Shown piece after piece: positions 25,418-34,897 of a DNA stretch of 64,000 nucleotides (within the stretch, counting starts at the first letter, position 1; the number at the start of each line of letters is the position of its first letter). Position numbers and translations under genes: made by a program. The notes beneath the pieces were generated by a model. It was not told the origin of the DNA and did not search any database. It saw nothing but the letters and a program-made list of their open reading frames with translations. Origin of the DNA: Opitutaceae bacterium. GTDB lineage: Bacteria > Verrucomicrobiota > Verrucomicrobiia > Opitutales > Opitutaceae. Location: contig JAIXWF010000019.1 in the NCBI GenBank assembly GCA_027482185.1, forward strand, positions 372,001-436,000. Direction: 5' to 3'.

Positions 25418-28126
25418 ATGCACCCGTCCCGTCTCCGTCTCGCCCGCACTTCCGCCGGGCTGCTCGCCCTCCTCGCTGTCGCCCGTCCGGCGGCGGCCCA
25501 GACCGCCCCCGCGCCTTCGCCCGCAACCAAGGCCCCCGCCGGCGACACCGTCACCCTCTCGCCCTTCGAGGTCGTCTCCGACAACGACCGCGGCTACCAG
25601 GCCGCCAACACCCTCGGCGCCACGCGCACGAACACCGCCATCCGCGATCTGCCCATGCAGATGAACGTCGTCACCGAGCAACTCATGACCGACCGCGCGC
25701 TCTTCGACCTCGACCAGGTCCTCGACGTCATCCCCGGCACCGCCCGCACGTTCAACGAGTTCGTCCCCCAGGCCAACATCCGCGGCTTCGACAGCTCCGC
25801 CGCCATGCGCAACGGCGTCCGCGGCCTCACCACGCCCGACATGAACTCGATCGCCCGCGTCGAGACCCTCAAGGGCCCCGCCGCCCTCCTCTACGGCCAG
25901 ACCCAGCCCGGCGGCGTGATCAACTACATCACCAAGAACCCGTCGCCGCGCCGCGCCACCACCCTCCGCCTCAGCGCCGGCAGCAACGAACTCTTCCGCA
26001 CCGACCTCGACACCACCGGCCCCGTCAACGCCGCCAAGACCTTCAACTACCGCCTCGGCGCCACCTACTACACCGTCGAGAAAGGCGAACGTCAGCGCAG
26101 CCTCGACCGCGTCTCCCTCGCGCCGATGGTCCAGTGGAAACCGTTCCTCGGCACCAGCATCGTCGTCCGCTACAGCCACACCCACGACAACATCCGCCCC
26201 GCCGAAGGCCTCGCCCTCAAGCCCACCGGCGCCCTCAACCGCGGCGGCGACCCCTCCTACTTCTACCCGTTCAACAATCTCGACCCCGCCGACACCCCGC
26301 AATGGGTCGACGACGTCGGCCCCGGCTTCATCAAGGACAGCCCCTCGTCCTACCGCGACTACCAGCCCGTCGTCTGGGAACTCGAGGCCACCCAGCGCCT
26401 CAACGCCGCGATGGACCTGCGGTTCAACCTCGCCTACCACCGCCGCGCCCGCTCCAGTATCCGCGAAGGCGGTACGGGCCTCGTCAATCCCTGGACCCAA
26501 TCCGGCCCCACCATCGCCAGCCTCGGCGGCTTCAACAGCTGGAACCTCGACAACACCCGCGGCGATCCCTTCCCCGAGGCCCGCCACGCCTACGAGTTCT
26601 ACGGCCGCGGCGGCGTCTCCGGCACCGGCATCGACCCGCTCTCCGACACCCGCCTCCTCAACGGCGTCCCCTACCGTTACGATCCCAACGTCGCCACGCT
26701 CCAGTACACGCCCGGCAAGAGCGGCTGGCGCCGCGTCAACTGGATCGGCAACAACCGCCGCGAGCGCCGCGCCAACGGCCAGATCGACCTGATCACGCGC
26801 TTCAAGACCGGCCCGCTCAACCACACGCTCCTCACCGGCTTCGAGCACAACGAGGACCGCGTCTGGGAAAACAACAGCACCTTCGTCCGCAATCCCGCCC
26901 TCGGCGTCGCCGGCGGCACGCTCTACACCGTCCCCGGCACCACGAGCCAGGTCACCAACGTCGTCGACTACTGGTACAACATCTACAGCCCGGCCTCCAC
27001 CGCCGCCCGCGACGCCTTCGCCGCCCGCAACCTCGCCCCGCTCTCCGGTTTCACCAGCAACGGCGCCAACAACGACCAGCGCTTCACCAGCGACGCCCTC
27101 TACGCCAATTGGTCCGCCACCTTCGCCGGCAACCGCGGCCGCGTCTCCGTCGGCGGCCGCTTCGACGACGTCTCCGCCCGCAACTCGACCAAGAATCCCG
27201 GCATCAACCCGATCGGCTTCGACGGCGTCGTCACCAGCACCATCGAGGGCGCCCGCAAACGCACCACGCCCCAGGGCGGCATCTCCTACCGCGTTACCGA
27301 TCCCGTCTCCGTCTACGCCCTCTACAGCCAGTCCGTGAATCCGCGCGTCACCTTCCAGCCCGCGCGCACCGCCGCCCGCGAAGTCACGCTCAACACGCGC
27401 TACCAGCAGGACGGCCTGCCCGCGCCGAACCTCGACGAAAAACCCTGGGGCGCCCTCCTCGAACCCGAGTACGGCCGCAGTTTCGAGTACGGCGTGAAGA
27501 CCGACCTCTTCGGCGAACGCGTCATGTTCAACGTCGCCAGCTTCGTCATCGACAAGAAGAACGTCTCCCGCGGCAAACCCGCCGCCGACCCCGACAGCGC
27601 CGTCGGCTTCATCGACCTCAGCGGCCAGGAACGCGCCCGCGGCATCGACATCGACTTCTACGCCCGTCCGATCCGCGAGCTGCAGATCGGCGGCGGCGGC
27701 CTCTACAACAAAACCGAGATCGTCGCGGTCAACGCCACCACCGTCGCGACTCCGCTGGCCACGACCCTCGCCGCCAACACCGGCCCCAACGCCCCGTTCT
27801 CTCTGCTCGGCCGCCGCACGCCCAACGCCGCCAAGTATTCGGGCAACGGTTACGTCCGCTACGAATTCTCGCAGGGCGCCTTCAAGGGCGCCGGCTTCGG
27901 CCTGAGCTACATCTACATGGCCCCGCGCCGCGAGGGCGACAACCTGCGCTGGTCCGAGAGCTGGAGCCGCTTCGATTTCAACGCGAGCTACCGCACCAAG
28001 GTTTTCAAACGCACGACCAGCTTCAGCCTCGTCGTGCGCAACCTCACCGACCGCGAGTACCGCGTCGATCGCGACACCTTCGCCCAGCCGCGCCAGTTCG
28101 TCGGCACCGTGGGCCTCGAGTTCTGA
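25418..28126 (+). CDS. TonB-dependent outer-membrane receptor (siderophore/sugar type)
   Basis: 902 residues with a signal peptide ending near AAAQT. The TonB box lies at residues 43-52 (DTVTLSPFEV), followed by DNDRGYQAANTLGATRTNT and the plug domain: LPMQMNVVTEQL, QANIRGFDSSAAMRNGVRG, VETLKGPAALLYGQTQPGGVINYITK. The barrel runs to the aromatic end VGLEF. The plug is of the siderophore-receptor type, but in Opitutaceae such proteins often serve glycan uptake. Placement opposite a LacI regulator suggests a sugar-derived substrate. A strong terminator lies downstream (28153). No inner-membrane transporter is adjacent. Confidence 0.9.
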   Translation: MHPSRLRLARTSAGLLALLAVARPAAAQTAPAPSPATKAPAGDTVTLSPFEVVSDNDRGYQAANTLGATRTNTAIRDLPMQMNVVTEQLMTDRALFDLDQVLDVIPGTARTFNEFVPQANIRGFDSSAAMRNGVRGLTTPDMNSIARVETLKGPAALLYGQTQPGGVINYITKNPSPRRATTLRLSAGSNELFRTDLDTTGPVNAAKTFNYRLGATYYTVEKGERQRSLDRVSLAPMVQWKPFLGTSIVVRYSHTHDNIRPAEGLALKPTGALNRGGDPSYFYPFNNLDPADTPQWVDDVGPGFIKDSPSSYRDYQPVVWELEATQRLNAAMDLRFNLAYHRRARSSIREGGTGLVNPWTQSGPTIASLGGFNSWNLDNTRGDPFPEARHAYEFYGRGGVSGTGIDPLSDTRLLNGVPYRYDPNVATLQYTPGKSGWRRVNWIGNNRRERRANGQIDLITRFKTGPLNHTLLTGFEHNEDRVWENNSTFVRNPALGVAGGTLYTVPGTTSQVTNVVDYWYNIYSPASTAARDAFAARNLAPLSGFTSNGANNDQRFTSDALYANWSATFAGNRGRVSVGGRFDDVSARNSTKNPGINPIGFDGVVTSTIEGARKRTTPQGGISYRVTDPVSVYALYSQSVNPRVTFQPARTAAREVTLNTRYQQDGLPAPNLDEKPWGALLEPEYGRSFEYGVKTDLFGERVMFNVASFVIDKKNVSRGKPAADPDSAVGFIDLSGQERARGIDIDFYARPIRELQIGGGGLYNKTEIVAVNATTVATPLATTLAANTGPNAPFSLLGRRTPNAAKYSGNGYVRYEFSQGAFKGAGFGLSYIYMAPRREGDNLRWSESWSRFDFNASYRTKVFKRTTSFSLVVRNLTDREYRVDRDTFAQPRQFVGTVGLEF

Positions 28127-28152
28127 TTGCCCGTCGCCCTGTTGCGCCCTCC

Positions 28153-28179
28153 GGGCCCGACTTCGCGTCGGGCCCTTTT
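28153..28179 (+). terminator. Intrinsic terminator after TonB receptor gene
   Basis: Perfect 9-bp stem GGGCCCGAC (28153-28161) and GTCGGGCCC (28167-28175) with loop TTCGC, followed by TTTT. It separates the receptor from the sigma-factor operon that begins at 28242. Confidence 0.88.
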
Positions 28180-28241
28180 CGCGCCCGCCTCCCGCCGCAG
28201 ATCGCACTTGCGCCGAGCCCCGCCGCGGCCACGGTGCGCGC

Positions 28242-28781
28242 GTGGACTCGCCCCAATCCGAGCAGGCCCGGTGGTTCACCCGGGAAGTGCAGCCGCATGA
28301 GCCGCTGCTCCGCGCCTACCTGCGGAAACAGTTCCCGGCGCTCCACGATCTCGACGACGTCGTCCAGGAGTCGCACCTCCGCCTCCTGCGCGCCCGCGAG
28401 CAGGGCCGCATCGAGTCCGTCAAAGCCTACCTCTTTGCCGTCGCGCGCAACGTCGCCCTCGGCGTCTTTCGCCGGCGCCAGAATATCGCCGCCGTCCCCG
28501 TAAACGATCTGGAGGGCTGGCGCATCTTGGACGGCGAACCGCATGTCGCCGAATCCGCCAGCCTCCGCCAGGAACTCGCCCTCGCCACCGAGGCCATCGA
28601 GGCCTTGCCCGCCCGCTGCCGCGAAATCGTCGTGCTCCGGGCCCTCCACGGCTGCTCCCACCAGGAAATCGCCGCCCGCCTCGGGCTTTCCGAAGCGACG
28701 GTCCGCGTCCAAGTCGCCCGCGGCATGAAGAAGTGCGCCGAATTTCTCCGCCAACGCGGCGTCACCCGCGGCCAGCCATGA
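28242..28781 (+). CDS. ECF sigma factor, FecI-like
   Basis: 179 residues from a GTG start. Region 2 is seen as LRAYLRKQFPALHDLDDVVQESHLRLL (with the DDVVQE core) and KAYLFAVARNVALGVFRRR; region 4 as LPARCREIVVLRALHGCSHQEIAARLGLSEATVRVQVARGMKKC. It lacks the extra domains of larger sigma factors. The partner FecR-like anti-sigma gene overlaps its stop codon by 4 bases (ATGA), and a receptor with a signalling domain follows, so it probably directs transcription of that receptor in response to outer-membrane ligand binding. A terminator lies just upstream, so it starts its own transcription unit. Confidence 0.9.
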   Translation: MDSPQSEQARWFTREVQPHEPLLRAYLRKQFPALHDLDDVVQESHLRLLRAREQGRIESVKAYLFAVARNVALGVFRRRQNIAAVPVNDLEGWRILDGEPHVAESASLRQELALATEAIEALPARCREIVVLRALHGCSHQEIAARLGLSEATVRVQVARGMKKCAEFLRQRGVTRGQP

Positions 28782-29812
28782 ACGCCCCCGATCCCTTCCC
28801 CGGCTCCATCGAGGATCGCGCGGCCGATTGGCTCGCCCGCCGCGACGCCGGTTTCGCCCCGGCCGACGCCGCCGCGTTCGCGCAGTGGCGCGCCGCCGAT
28901 CCGCGCCACGCCGCCGCCGTCCGCGAACTGGAAAACGCCTGGACCCTCCTCGGCCGCCCCCGCGCCGCCGGCCAAGCCGCCCGCGTGCTCGCCGACCTCG
29001 AAAAACGCGCCCGCATCCGGCACTTCCGCCGCGCCCGCCGCTTCACCCTGATCGGTTCCGGCCTCGCCGCCGCCGCCGCCATCGCGCTCGCCGTCTGGTT
29101 GCCGTCCCGCCTCTCGCTTCCACCTGCCGCCGCCACCGCCGTCACCGTCACTCCCCGGCCCGAACGCCAGCTCCTCGCCGACGGCTCCGTCGTCGAGCTC
29201 AACGCCGGCGCCGAAATCTCGGTCGCGTTCACCGCCGGCCGCCGCGATGTCCGCCTCCTCCGCGGCGAAGCGCATTTCGAAGTCGCCCACGATCCCGCCC
29301 GCCCCTTCGTCGTCACCGCCGCCGGCATCGAAACCCGCGCCGTCGGCACCGCCTTCTCGGTGCGGCTCGCCGAACAGGACGTGCGCGTCCTCGTCACCGC
29401 CGGACGGGTCGCCGTCGCGCCGCCGGCCGTCCCGGCCGCGCCGACCGCGGCGGAACGCGCTCCCGTGCTCCTCGACGCCGGCAACCGCGTCACCGTCGCC
29501 CTCGCCGATCCGGCCGCCCCCGCCCCGGAATCCGTTTCCCCCGCGGAAATCGCCGCGTCCCTCGCCTGGCGCAACCAACGCGTGGAGTTTTCCGGCACGC
29601 CCCTCGCCGAAGCCGTCGCCCTCTTCAATGCCCGCAACCGCGTCCAGCTCGCCCTCGCCGACCCCGCTCTCGGTTCGCTGCGCGTCAGCGGCATCTACTG
29701 GGCCAACGACGCCGCCGGTTTCGCCCGCCTCATCGGCGCGTCGTTTTCGCTCCAGGTCCTGCCCTCCGCCCCGGATCGCCTCGAGCTGCGCCGGATGCCC
29801 GATCGGCCCTAG
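28778..29812 (+). CDS. FecR-like anti-sigma factor / signal transducer
   Basis: 344 residues; the ATG overlaps the sigma-factor stop (ATGA), implying translational coupling. The cytoplasmic N-terminus has a DUF4880-type segment (AADWLARRDAGFAPADAAAFAQWRAADPRH, ~15-44). A membrane helix spans ~89-108. The periplasmic FecR domain follows (RQLLADGSVVELNAGAEISV; VRLLRGEAHFEV; TRAVGTAFSVR, ~118-215). The C-terminal ~70 residues (RVEFSGTPLAEAVALFNARN... LRVSGIYW) resemble the domain that contacts the receptor signalling domain. It should hold the sigma factor inactive or activate it when the receptor at 30005 is occupied. Confidence 0.9.
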   Translation: MNAPDPFPGSIEDRAADWLARRDAGFAPADAAAFAQWRAADPRHAAAVRELENAWTLLGRPRAAGQAARVLADLEKRARIRHFRRARRFTLIGSGLAAAAAIALAVWLPSRLSLPPAAATAVTVTPRPERQLLADGSVVELNAGAEISVAFTAGRRDVRLLRGEAHFEVAHDPARPFVVTAAGIETRAVGTAFSVRLAEQDVRVLVTAGRVAVAPPAVPAAPTAAERAPVLLDAGNRVTVALADPAAPAPESVSPAEIAASLAWRNQRVEFSGTPLAEAVALFNARNRVQLALADPALGSLRVSGIYWANDAAGFARLIGASFSLQVLPSAPDRLELRRMPDRP

Positions 29813-30004
29813 GCGCCGGCAATCCGGCCGAACGAACCGATCCCGACCCGCCCGATCGGACCCATGGGCGGAACCGGCCGCGATCGCGGCGACTTTCCGC
29901 CCACAATCGACGTATCCGCGTAAACACTTCGGGCTCGGAACGCATCTAGACCGGCAACCCACCCCGCCTCCGTTTGGCCGCGGGGCCCAACCCTGACCTA
30001 CGCC

Positions 30005-33000
30005 ATGTCGCTTCGTTCGCTCCCGTTTCGCCTCCGCCGCCTGCCGGCCCTCGCCCTCTGGTGTCTCGGCGTCTTGCTCGCCGTCGACCCGGTGGCCGCC
30101 GCCGAACCCACCCAGGCCTTCGATGTCCCCGCCGGGGCCGCCGAACCCGCGCTCAAACTCTTCTCCCAGCAATCGGGCCGCGGCGTCATCTTTTCGACCG
30201 ACCGCCTCGCCGCCGTGAAGACCAACGCCGTCCGCGGCGCCTTCACCGCCCGCGAGGCCCTCGACCGCCTCGTCGCCGGCACCGGCCTCGTCGTCACCGC
30301 CGATCCCGGCACCGGCGCCTTCGCCCTCTCCTCCCCGCCCCGCCCAAACGAAACGCGGGCGGCGCCCGCGGCGAAAAACGACCCGCTCCTCCCGCTGCCC
30401 GCCCCTGACGCCGCCGAAACCGTCACGCTCTCCGCGTTCCAGGTGAACGCCGACGCCGACGTCGGCTACCAGGCCGCCAACACCACGAGCGGCAGCCGCC
30501 TCAACACGTCCCTCCGCGACACCGCCGCCTCGATCACGCCGCTCACGAAAGAGTTCCTCGACGACATCGGCGCCCAGGGCCTCGATGCCCTCGTCGCCCA
30601 CACCAATATGGAAGGCGAGTTCGCCGACAACGCCGGCTTCAACGATCCCGCCGGCTCGCAGGCCGACACCACCAACCGCCCCTTCCGCCTCCGCGGCCAA
30701 GTCGGCGGCGTCTCCGTCAACATCGGCAACTCCGGCACCCCCGTCGATTTCTCCGACATCGACCGCGTCGAGGTTTCCAGCGGCCCCAACTCCGTCCTCT
30801 TCGGCCAAGGCGCCGTCGGCGGCCTCGTCTCGCTCTCCACCAAGCGCGCCCTCCTCGGCCGCGATGCCAACACCGCGCGCCTCCTGCTCGGCACCTACTC
30901 GAACCGGCGCGCCGAGCTCGATCTCAACCGCGTGCTCGCGAAACAGAAACTCGCCGTCCGCTTCTGGGGCCTCTGGGAAGACCGCGAGGGCTGGCGCGTC
31001 TGGGACTTCCAGCAGCAGCACCGCCTCAACGGCTCCGTCACCTACCGCCCCTTCAAATCCACGCTCCTCTCCGCCTCCTACGGCGGCGGCCACCTCGAGC
31101 GCCACGTCACGCGGCCGTGGAATGCCGGCGACCAGATTTCCCTCTGGCGCACCCTCGGTTCCCAACGCAGCGACGCCGCCGCTCCCGTCGTCGCCACGAC
31201 CGGCCTCGCCTCCTACGGCGCCAACCAACGCTTCACGTTCTACACCAACACCGGCGATTTCCACAACCTGCGCAACGAGCTCACCACCCGCGGCCTCGCC
31301 GACAATTCCGAGAACAACAAGAAACTGCTCACGCCCGACCTGATGCCGTACAAGTACAGCTTCACCGGCCCCGGCGCCCGCTTCGTCTCCGACTTCCGCG
31401 ATCTCGTCGTCCGCGTCGAACAGCGCCTCGGCCCCGACACCCAGCTCGAGGCCGTCTTCCTCCGCAACGTCGTCCGCAACACCTCCGCCAACTTCACCCT
31501 CGCCGCCAACATGGCCGAGCTCGCCGCGGATCCCAACCTCACCACCCCGACCCTCGCCGGCGGCACCGTCGCCAATCCCTACGTCGGCCGCCTCTACCTC
31601 GAGACCAACTGGATCCCGGAGGAATTCGATGCCGTCAACGAAACCGCCCGGCTCACCGCCACGCGCGAATTCCGCCTCGGGAAATGGTTCGGCCGCCACC
31701 GCCTCGCCGGCCTCCTCGAACACGCCCGCCAGGACCGCCTCCGCGTCACCCGCCGCGAAATCGTCGTCGACGACACCGGCGCCCCGGTCGGCAACCCCAG
31801 TCCCGAAAACGCCAACAACTACCTCTGGCGCCGCCACTACGCCACCGAAGGCGATTTCTCGTCGTATCATTTCGGCGACTACAACGTGCCCTTCGATCCG
31901 CGCCCGGTCGGCGGCCGCACGTACTCCTCGCGCCTCGTCCAGGCCGGCACCAACCAGACCGAGGCGGCCACGAAGACCTGGATGGTCGCGACCCAATCCT
32001 TCTTTTTCAAAGACCGCCTCGTGCTGACCTACGGCTACCGCCGCGACGACATCGCGCGCGACGACTACACCCAGGCCCGCCTCGCCGCCAACGATCCCCG
32101 CGTCCTCGCCCGCGAACGTCTCGCCGGCGAATTCGCCAATGTCTTCGACGCCACCCGCCGGGAATCCGGCAACACCCGCACCCTCGGCGGCGTGCTCCAC
32201 GTCACGAACCGCGTTTCCCTTTTCTTCAACGACTCCTCCAACTTCGGCAACACGCGCTTCGGCTCCACCGTCATCCCGCGCATCGTCCCGCCCCCGGCCC
32301 GCGGCCAGGGCCGCGACTTCGGCCTCATGCTCGACCCGCTCGGCGACAACCGCGTCTTCCTCCGCCTCACCCGCTTCGAGTCCTCGCAGATCGGCGACGC
32401 CGCCCTCACCCCGAGCGGCACGCCCGGCGACCACTACGTCAGCCAGTCCGTCATCCGCGTTTTCAACTACCTCGAGGCCCGCGGGCTCGTCGACCGCGCC
32501 GTCGCCGACGCCGAGCGCGGCAAATCCCAGTTCACCAGCTTCACCATCGACACCGCGAGCCGCGGCTACGAGGCCGAGGTCGTCGCCAATCTCTCGAAAC
32601 AATGGACGGCCCGCTTCGCCTACTCGTACACCGACCGCGGCCGCGAAAACTACTTCGCCGAACGCGAGCCCTACCTCTCCGGCTGGCTCGCCCTCTGGCG
32701 CGCCCGCAACGACGGCGGCGTTCTCGCCAACGGCCGCACCATCGAGCAGGAAATCGCCTCCCTCCTCGAGGACATCGCCGACAACACCGCCGCCAGCGCC
32801 GGCAACGCCACCGGCAGCCGCCCCCGCAAAGCCAACGTCACTACCCGCTACGCCTTCGCCTCCGGCCGCCTCAAGGGCGCCTTCGTCGGCGGCACCTTCA
32901 GCTGGACCGCCAAGCCCATCCAGCCCACCCCCGCCGGCCAGCCCGACATCTTCTCCGACTGGCGCCAGACCAGCCTCTTCGCCGGTTACAATTTCCGGCT

Positions 33001-33163
33001 CCGCGGCGGCAAAGATCGCTGGCGCGTCCAGCTCAACGTCAACAACGTCTTCGATTCCGACCTCGCCGATCCCGGCCGCTGGAACACCAGCGGCACCGCC
33101 CTCCGCCGCATCTATTTGCTCCCGCCCCGCGACGTCCGCCTCACCACGACCGTCGAGTTCTGA
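30005..33163 (+). CDS. TonB-dependent receptor with N-terminal STN signalling domain (FecA-like)
   Basis: 1052 residues, signal peptide ending near VAAAE. Residues ~36-110 are an STN (secretin/TonB short N-terminal) domain: FDVPAGAAEPALKLFSQQSGRGVIFS... FTAREALDRLVAGTGLVV. Then the TonB box ETVTLSAFQV (138-147), the plug (RGQVGGVSVNIGNSG; VEVSSGPNSVLFGQGAVGGLVS) and a long barrel ending TVEF. The STN domain shows that it can pass a signal to the FecR-like protein two genes upstream; the set is a cell-surface signalling system. The 192-bp gap before it may hold the ECF-dependent promoter, but I could not identify one with confidence. Its stop is 10 bp before a sulfatase gene, suggesting a sulfated ligand. 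Confidence 0.9.
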   Translation: MSLRSLPFRLRRLPALALWCLGVLLAVDPVAAAEPTQAFDVPAGAAEPALKLFSQQSGRGVIFSTDRLAAVKTNAVRGAFTAREALDRLVAGTGLVVTADPGTGAFALSSPPRPNETRAAPAAKNDPLLPLPAPDAAETVTLSAFQVNADADVGYQAANTTSGSRLNTSLRDTAASITPLTKEFLDDIGAQGLDALVAHTNMEGEFADNAGFNDPAGSQADTTNRPFRLRGQVGGVSVNIGNSGTPVDFSDIDRVEVSSGPNSVLFGQGAVGGLVSLSTKRALLGRDANTARLLLGTYSNRRAELDLNRVLAKQKLAVRFWGLWEDREGWRVWDFQQQHRLNGSVTYRPFKSTLLSASYGGGHLERHVTRPWNAGDQISLWRTLGSQRSDAAAPVVATTGLASYGANQRFTFYTNTGDFHNLRNELTTRGLADNSENNKKLLTPDLMPYKYSFTGPGARFVSDFRDLVVRVEQRLGPDTQLEAVFLRNVVRNTSANFTLAANMAELAADPNLTTPTLAGGTVANPYVGRLYLETNWIPEEFDAVNETARLTATREFRLGKWFGRHRLAGLLEHARQDRLRVTRREIVVDDTGAPVGNPSPENANNYLWRRHYATEGDFSSYHFGDYNVPFDPRPVGGRTYSSRLVQAGTNQTEAATKTWMVATQSFFFKDRLVLTYGYRRDDIARDDYTQARLAANDPRVLARERLAGEFANVFDATRRESGNTRTLGGVLHVTNRVSLFFNDSSNFGNTRFGSTVIPRIVPPPARGQGRDFGLMLDPLGDNRVFLRLTRFESSQIGDAALTPSGTPGDHYVSQSVIRVFNYLEARGLVDRAVADAERGKSQFTSFTIDTASRGYEAEVVANLSKQWTARFAYSYTDRGRENYFAEREPYLSGWLALWRARNDGGVLANGRTIEQEIASLLEDIADNTAASAGNATGSRPRKANVTTRYAFASGRLKGAFVGGTFSWTAKPIQPTPAGQPDIFSDWRQTSLFAGYNFRLRGGKDRWRVQLNVNNVFDSDLADPGRWNTSGTALRRIYLLPPRDVRLTTTVEF

Positions 33164-33173
33164 TTTCCCCGCC

Positions 33174-34580
33174 ATGCCGCACCGCCGCCTCGCCTTGCTC
33201 GCCCTCCTCGGCCTCGCCGCCGCGTCGGTCCTCCCGCTCCGCGCCGCCGCCCCCGACCGCCCCAACCTCGTCGTCATCGTCACCGACGACCACGGTTACG
33301 CCGACGTCGGTTTCAACGGCTGTACGGACATCCCCACGCCCCACCTCGACTCGATCGCCCGCCGCGGCGTGCGTTTCTCCTCCGGCTACGTCACCTACTC
33401 CGTCTGCTCCCCCAGCCGCGCCGGTCTCCTCACCGGCCGCTACCCGCAGCGCTTCGGCCACGAACGCAACCCGCGCTTCCTCCCCGCGGATCGCACCGCC
33501 GGCCTGCCGCTCTCGGAAACCACCCTCGCCGATACCCTCGGGAAAATCGGCTACCGCAACGCCATCGTCGGCAAATGGCACCTCGGCGCCCACCCCGATC
33601 TCCATCCGCTCAAACGCGGCTTCCATGAATTCTTCGGCATGCTCGGCGGCGGGCACCGCTACTTTCCCGCCGAGTACACGCTCAGGGAAACCGCCCAGGC
33701 CAAGTCCGAAGCCGACAGCTACCGCCTCTGGCTCATGCGCAATCACGAGCCCGTGCCGCCGTCGGACCAATATCTGACCGACGAGCTTTCCGACGCCGCC
33801 GTCGGCTTCATCGCCCGCCATCGCGACACGCCGTTCTTCCTCTACCTCGCTTACAACGCGCCCCACGCCCCGCTCCAGGCCACCGAGAAATACCTTTCCC
33901 GTTTTTCCAATCTCACGGATCCCAGACGCCGCACCTACGCCGCCATGGTCAGCGCGGTCGACGACGGCGTCGGCCGCGTCCTCGCCGAACTCCGCCGCCT
34001 CGGCCTCGAGGAAAACACGTTGATCTTCTTCCTCTCCGACAACGGCGGCCCCACCACGGTCAACGGCTCCCGCAACACTCCCCTCCGCGGCAACAAGGGC
34101 GACGTCTGGGAAGGCGGCTTCCGCGTGCCCTTCGCCGCCCAATGGCCCGCGCGCTTCCCCGCCGGCCGCACCTACGATCGTCCCGTCAGCTCCCTCGATA
34201 TCTTCGCCACCATCGCCGCCGTCACCGCCGCACCGCTCGATCCGGCGCGGCCCCTCGACGGCGTGAACCTCCTCCCCTTCGTCAACGGCCAAAAAGCCGG
34301 CGCGCCCCACGCCGCGATCTACCTCCGCAAATTCGACCAAGGCGCCTTCGCCGTGCGCCGCGGCGATTTCAAGTTGGCGATCCCGAAACGCGGCGACACC
34401 CCGCAGCTCTTCAACCTCGCGTCGGACCTCGGGGAAACGAAAGACCTCGCCGCCGCGCAAGCGTCCGTCGTCGCCGAACTCGAAGCCCTGCGCACCGCCT
34501 GGAACGCCCGACTCGTCGAACCCGTCTTCGCCGGCCTCCTCGAATCCCCCGCCGCCAAGAAAGCCCCCAAGGCCAAGTAA
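33174..34580 (+). CDS. Type I sulfatase (arylsulfatase/polysaccharide sulfatase), exported
   Basis: 468 residues with a signal peptide to about LRAAA. The metal-binding N-terminal block is VVIVTDDHGYADVGF; the active-site signature CSPSR (Cys78-Arg82) in YSVCSPSRAGLLTGRYP is the formylglycine motif; GKWHLG and SDNGGP complete the site. The C-terminal domain has the usual AVRRGDFKLAI and ELFNL-type ending. It removes sulfate esters from a carbohydrate after Cys is converted to formylglycine by a maturase (not in this window). It is 10 bp after the STN-type TonB receptor and probably co-transcribed, linking it to uptake of a sulfated glycan. Confidence 0.92.
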   Translation: MPHRRLALLALLGLAAASVLPLRAAAPDRPNLVVIVTDDHGYADVGFNGCTDIPTPHLDSIARRGVRFSSGYVTYSVCSPSRAGLLTGRYPQRFGHERNPRFLPADRTAGLPLSETTLADTLGKIGYRNAIVGKWHLGAHPDLHPLKRGFHEFFGMLGGGHRYFPAEYTLRETAQAKSEADSYRLWLMRNHEPVPPSDQYLTDELSDAAVGFIARHRDTPFFLYLAYNAPHAPLQATEKYLSRFSNLTDPRRRTYAAMVSAVDDGVGRVLAELRRLGLEENTLIFFLSDNGGPTTVNGSRNTPLRGNKGDVWEGGFRVPFAAQWPARFPAGRTYDRPVSSLDIFATIAAVTAAPLDPARPLDGVNLLPFVNGQKAGAPHAAIYLRKFDQGAFAVRRGDFKLAIPKRGDTPQLFNLASDLGETKDLAAAQASVVAELEALRTAWNARLVEPVFAGLLESPAAKKAPKAK

Positions 34581-34897
34581 CTGCTGCCCCTCCCGCCACC
34601 GCGCCCCTGCCGACTCGCAACCGAGAACACCCGCGAGCGGCCGCCGCAAGATATCCCGTTGGATTGCTCCGCCTGCGGCTCGTTCCGCTCCACGCCCGCC
34701 GCCTCGCGTCGCGGCACCTTCGCGTCCCGTTGTGCTCCGTGCCCTCCGTGCTCCCTCCGTGTCCTCCGTGACTCGTCTGCCTCTCCTCCGTGCCAGCCGC
34801 GACCCGTCTTCCCTCCGCCTCCGGAAGTTTCGCCTTTCACCGCCACGTTTCCCCGTTGTCATCCGTCTTCTCTCCCCGCCACCCCGCCCCTTTCCCC
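34581..34897. other. 317-bp intergenic region, no gene found
   Basis: No plausible protein on either strand. The middle holds the CTCCGTG cluster (34735-34792), and the right part is pyrimidine-rich and merges with the 7-nt repeats that continue into the next gene. No terminator or clear promoter was seen. Confidence 0.55.
34735..34792 (+). repeat. CTCCGTG repeat cluster
   Basis: Five copies of CTCCGTG begin at 34735, 34744, 34755, 34764 and 34786, spaced 9, 11, 9 and 22 bases. Related single or paired copies lie near 38008, 45138 and 55598-55744, always in gaps. Confidence 0.7.
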
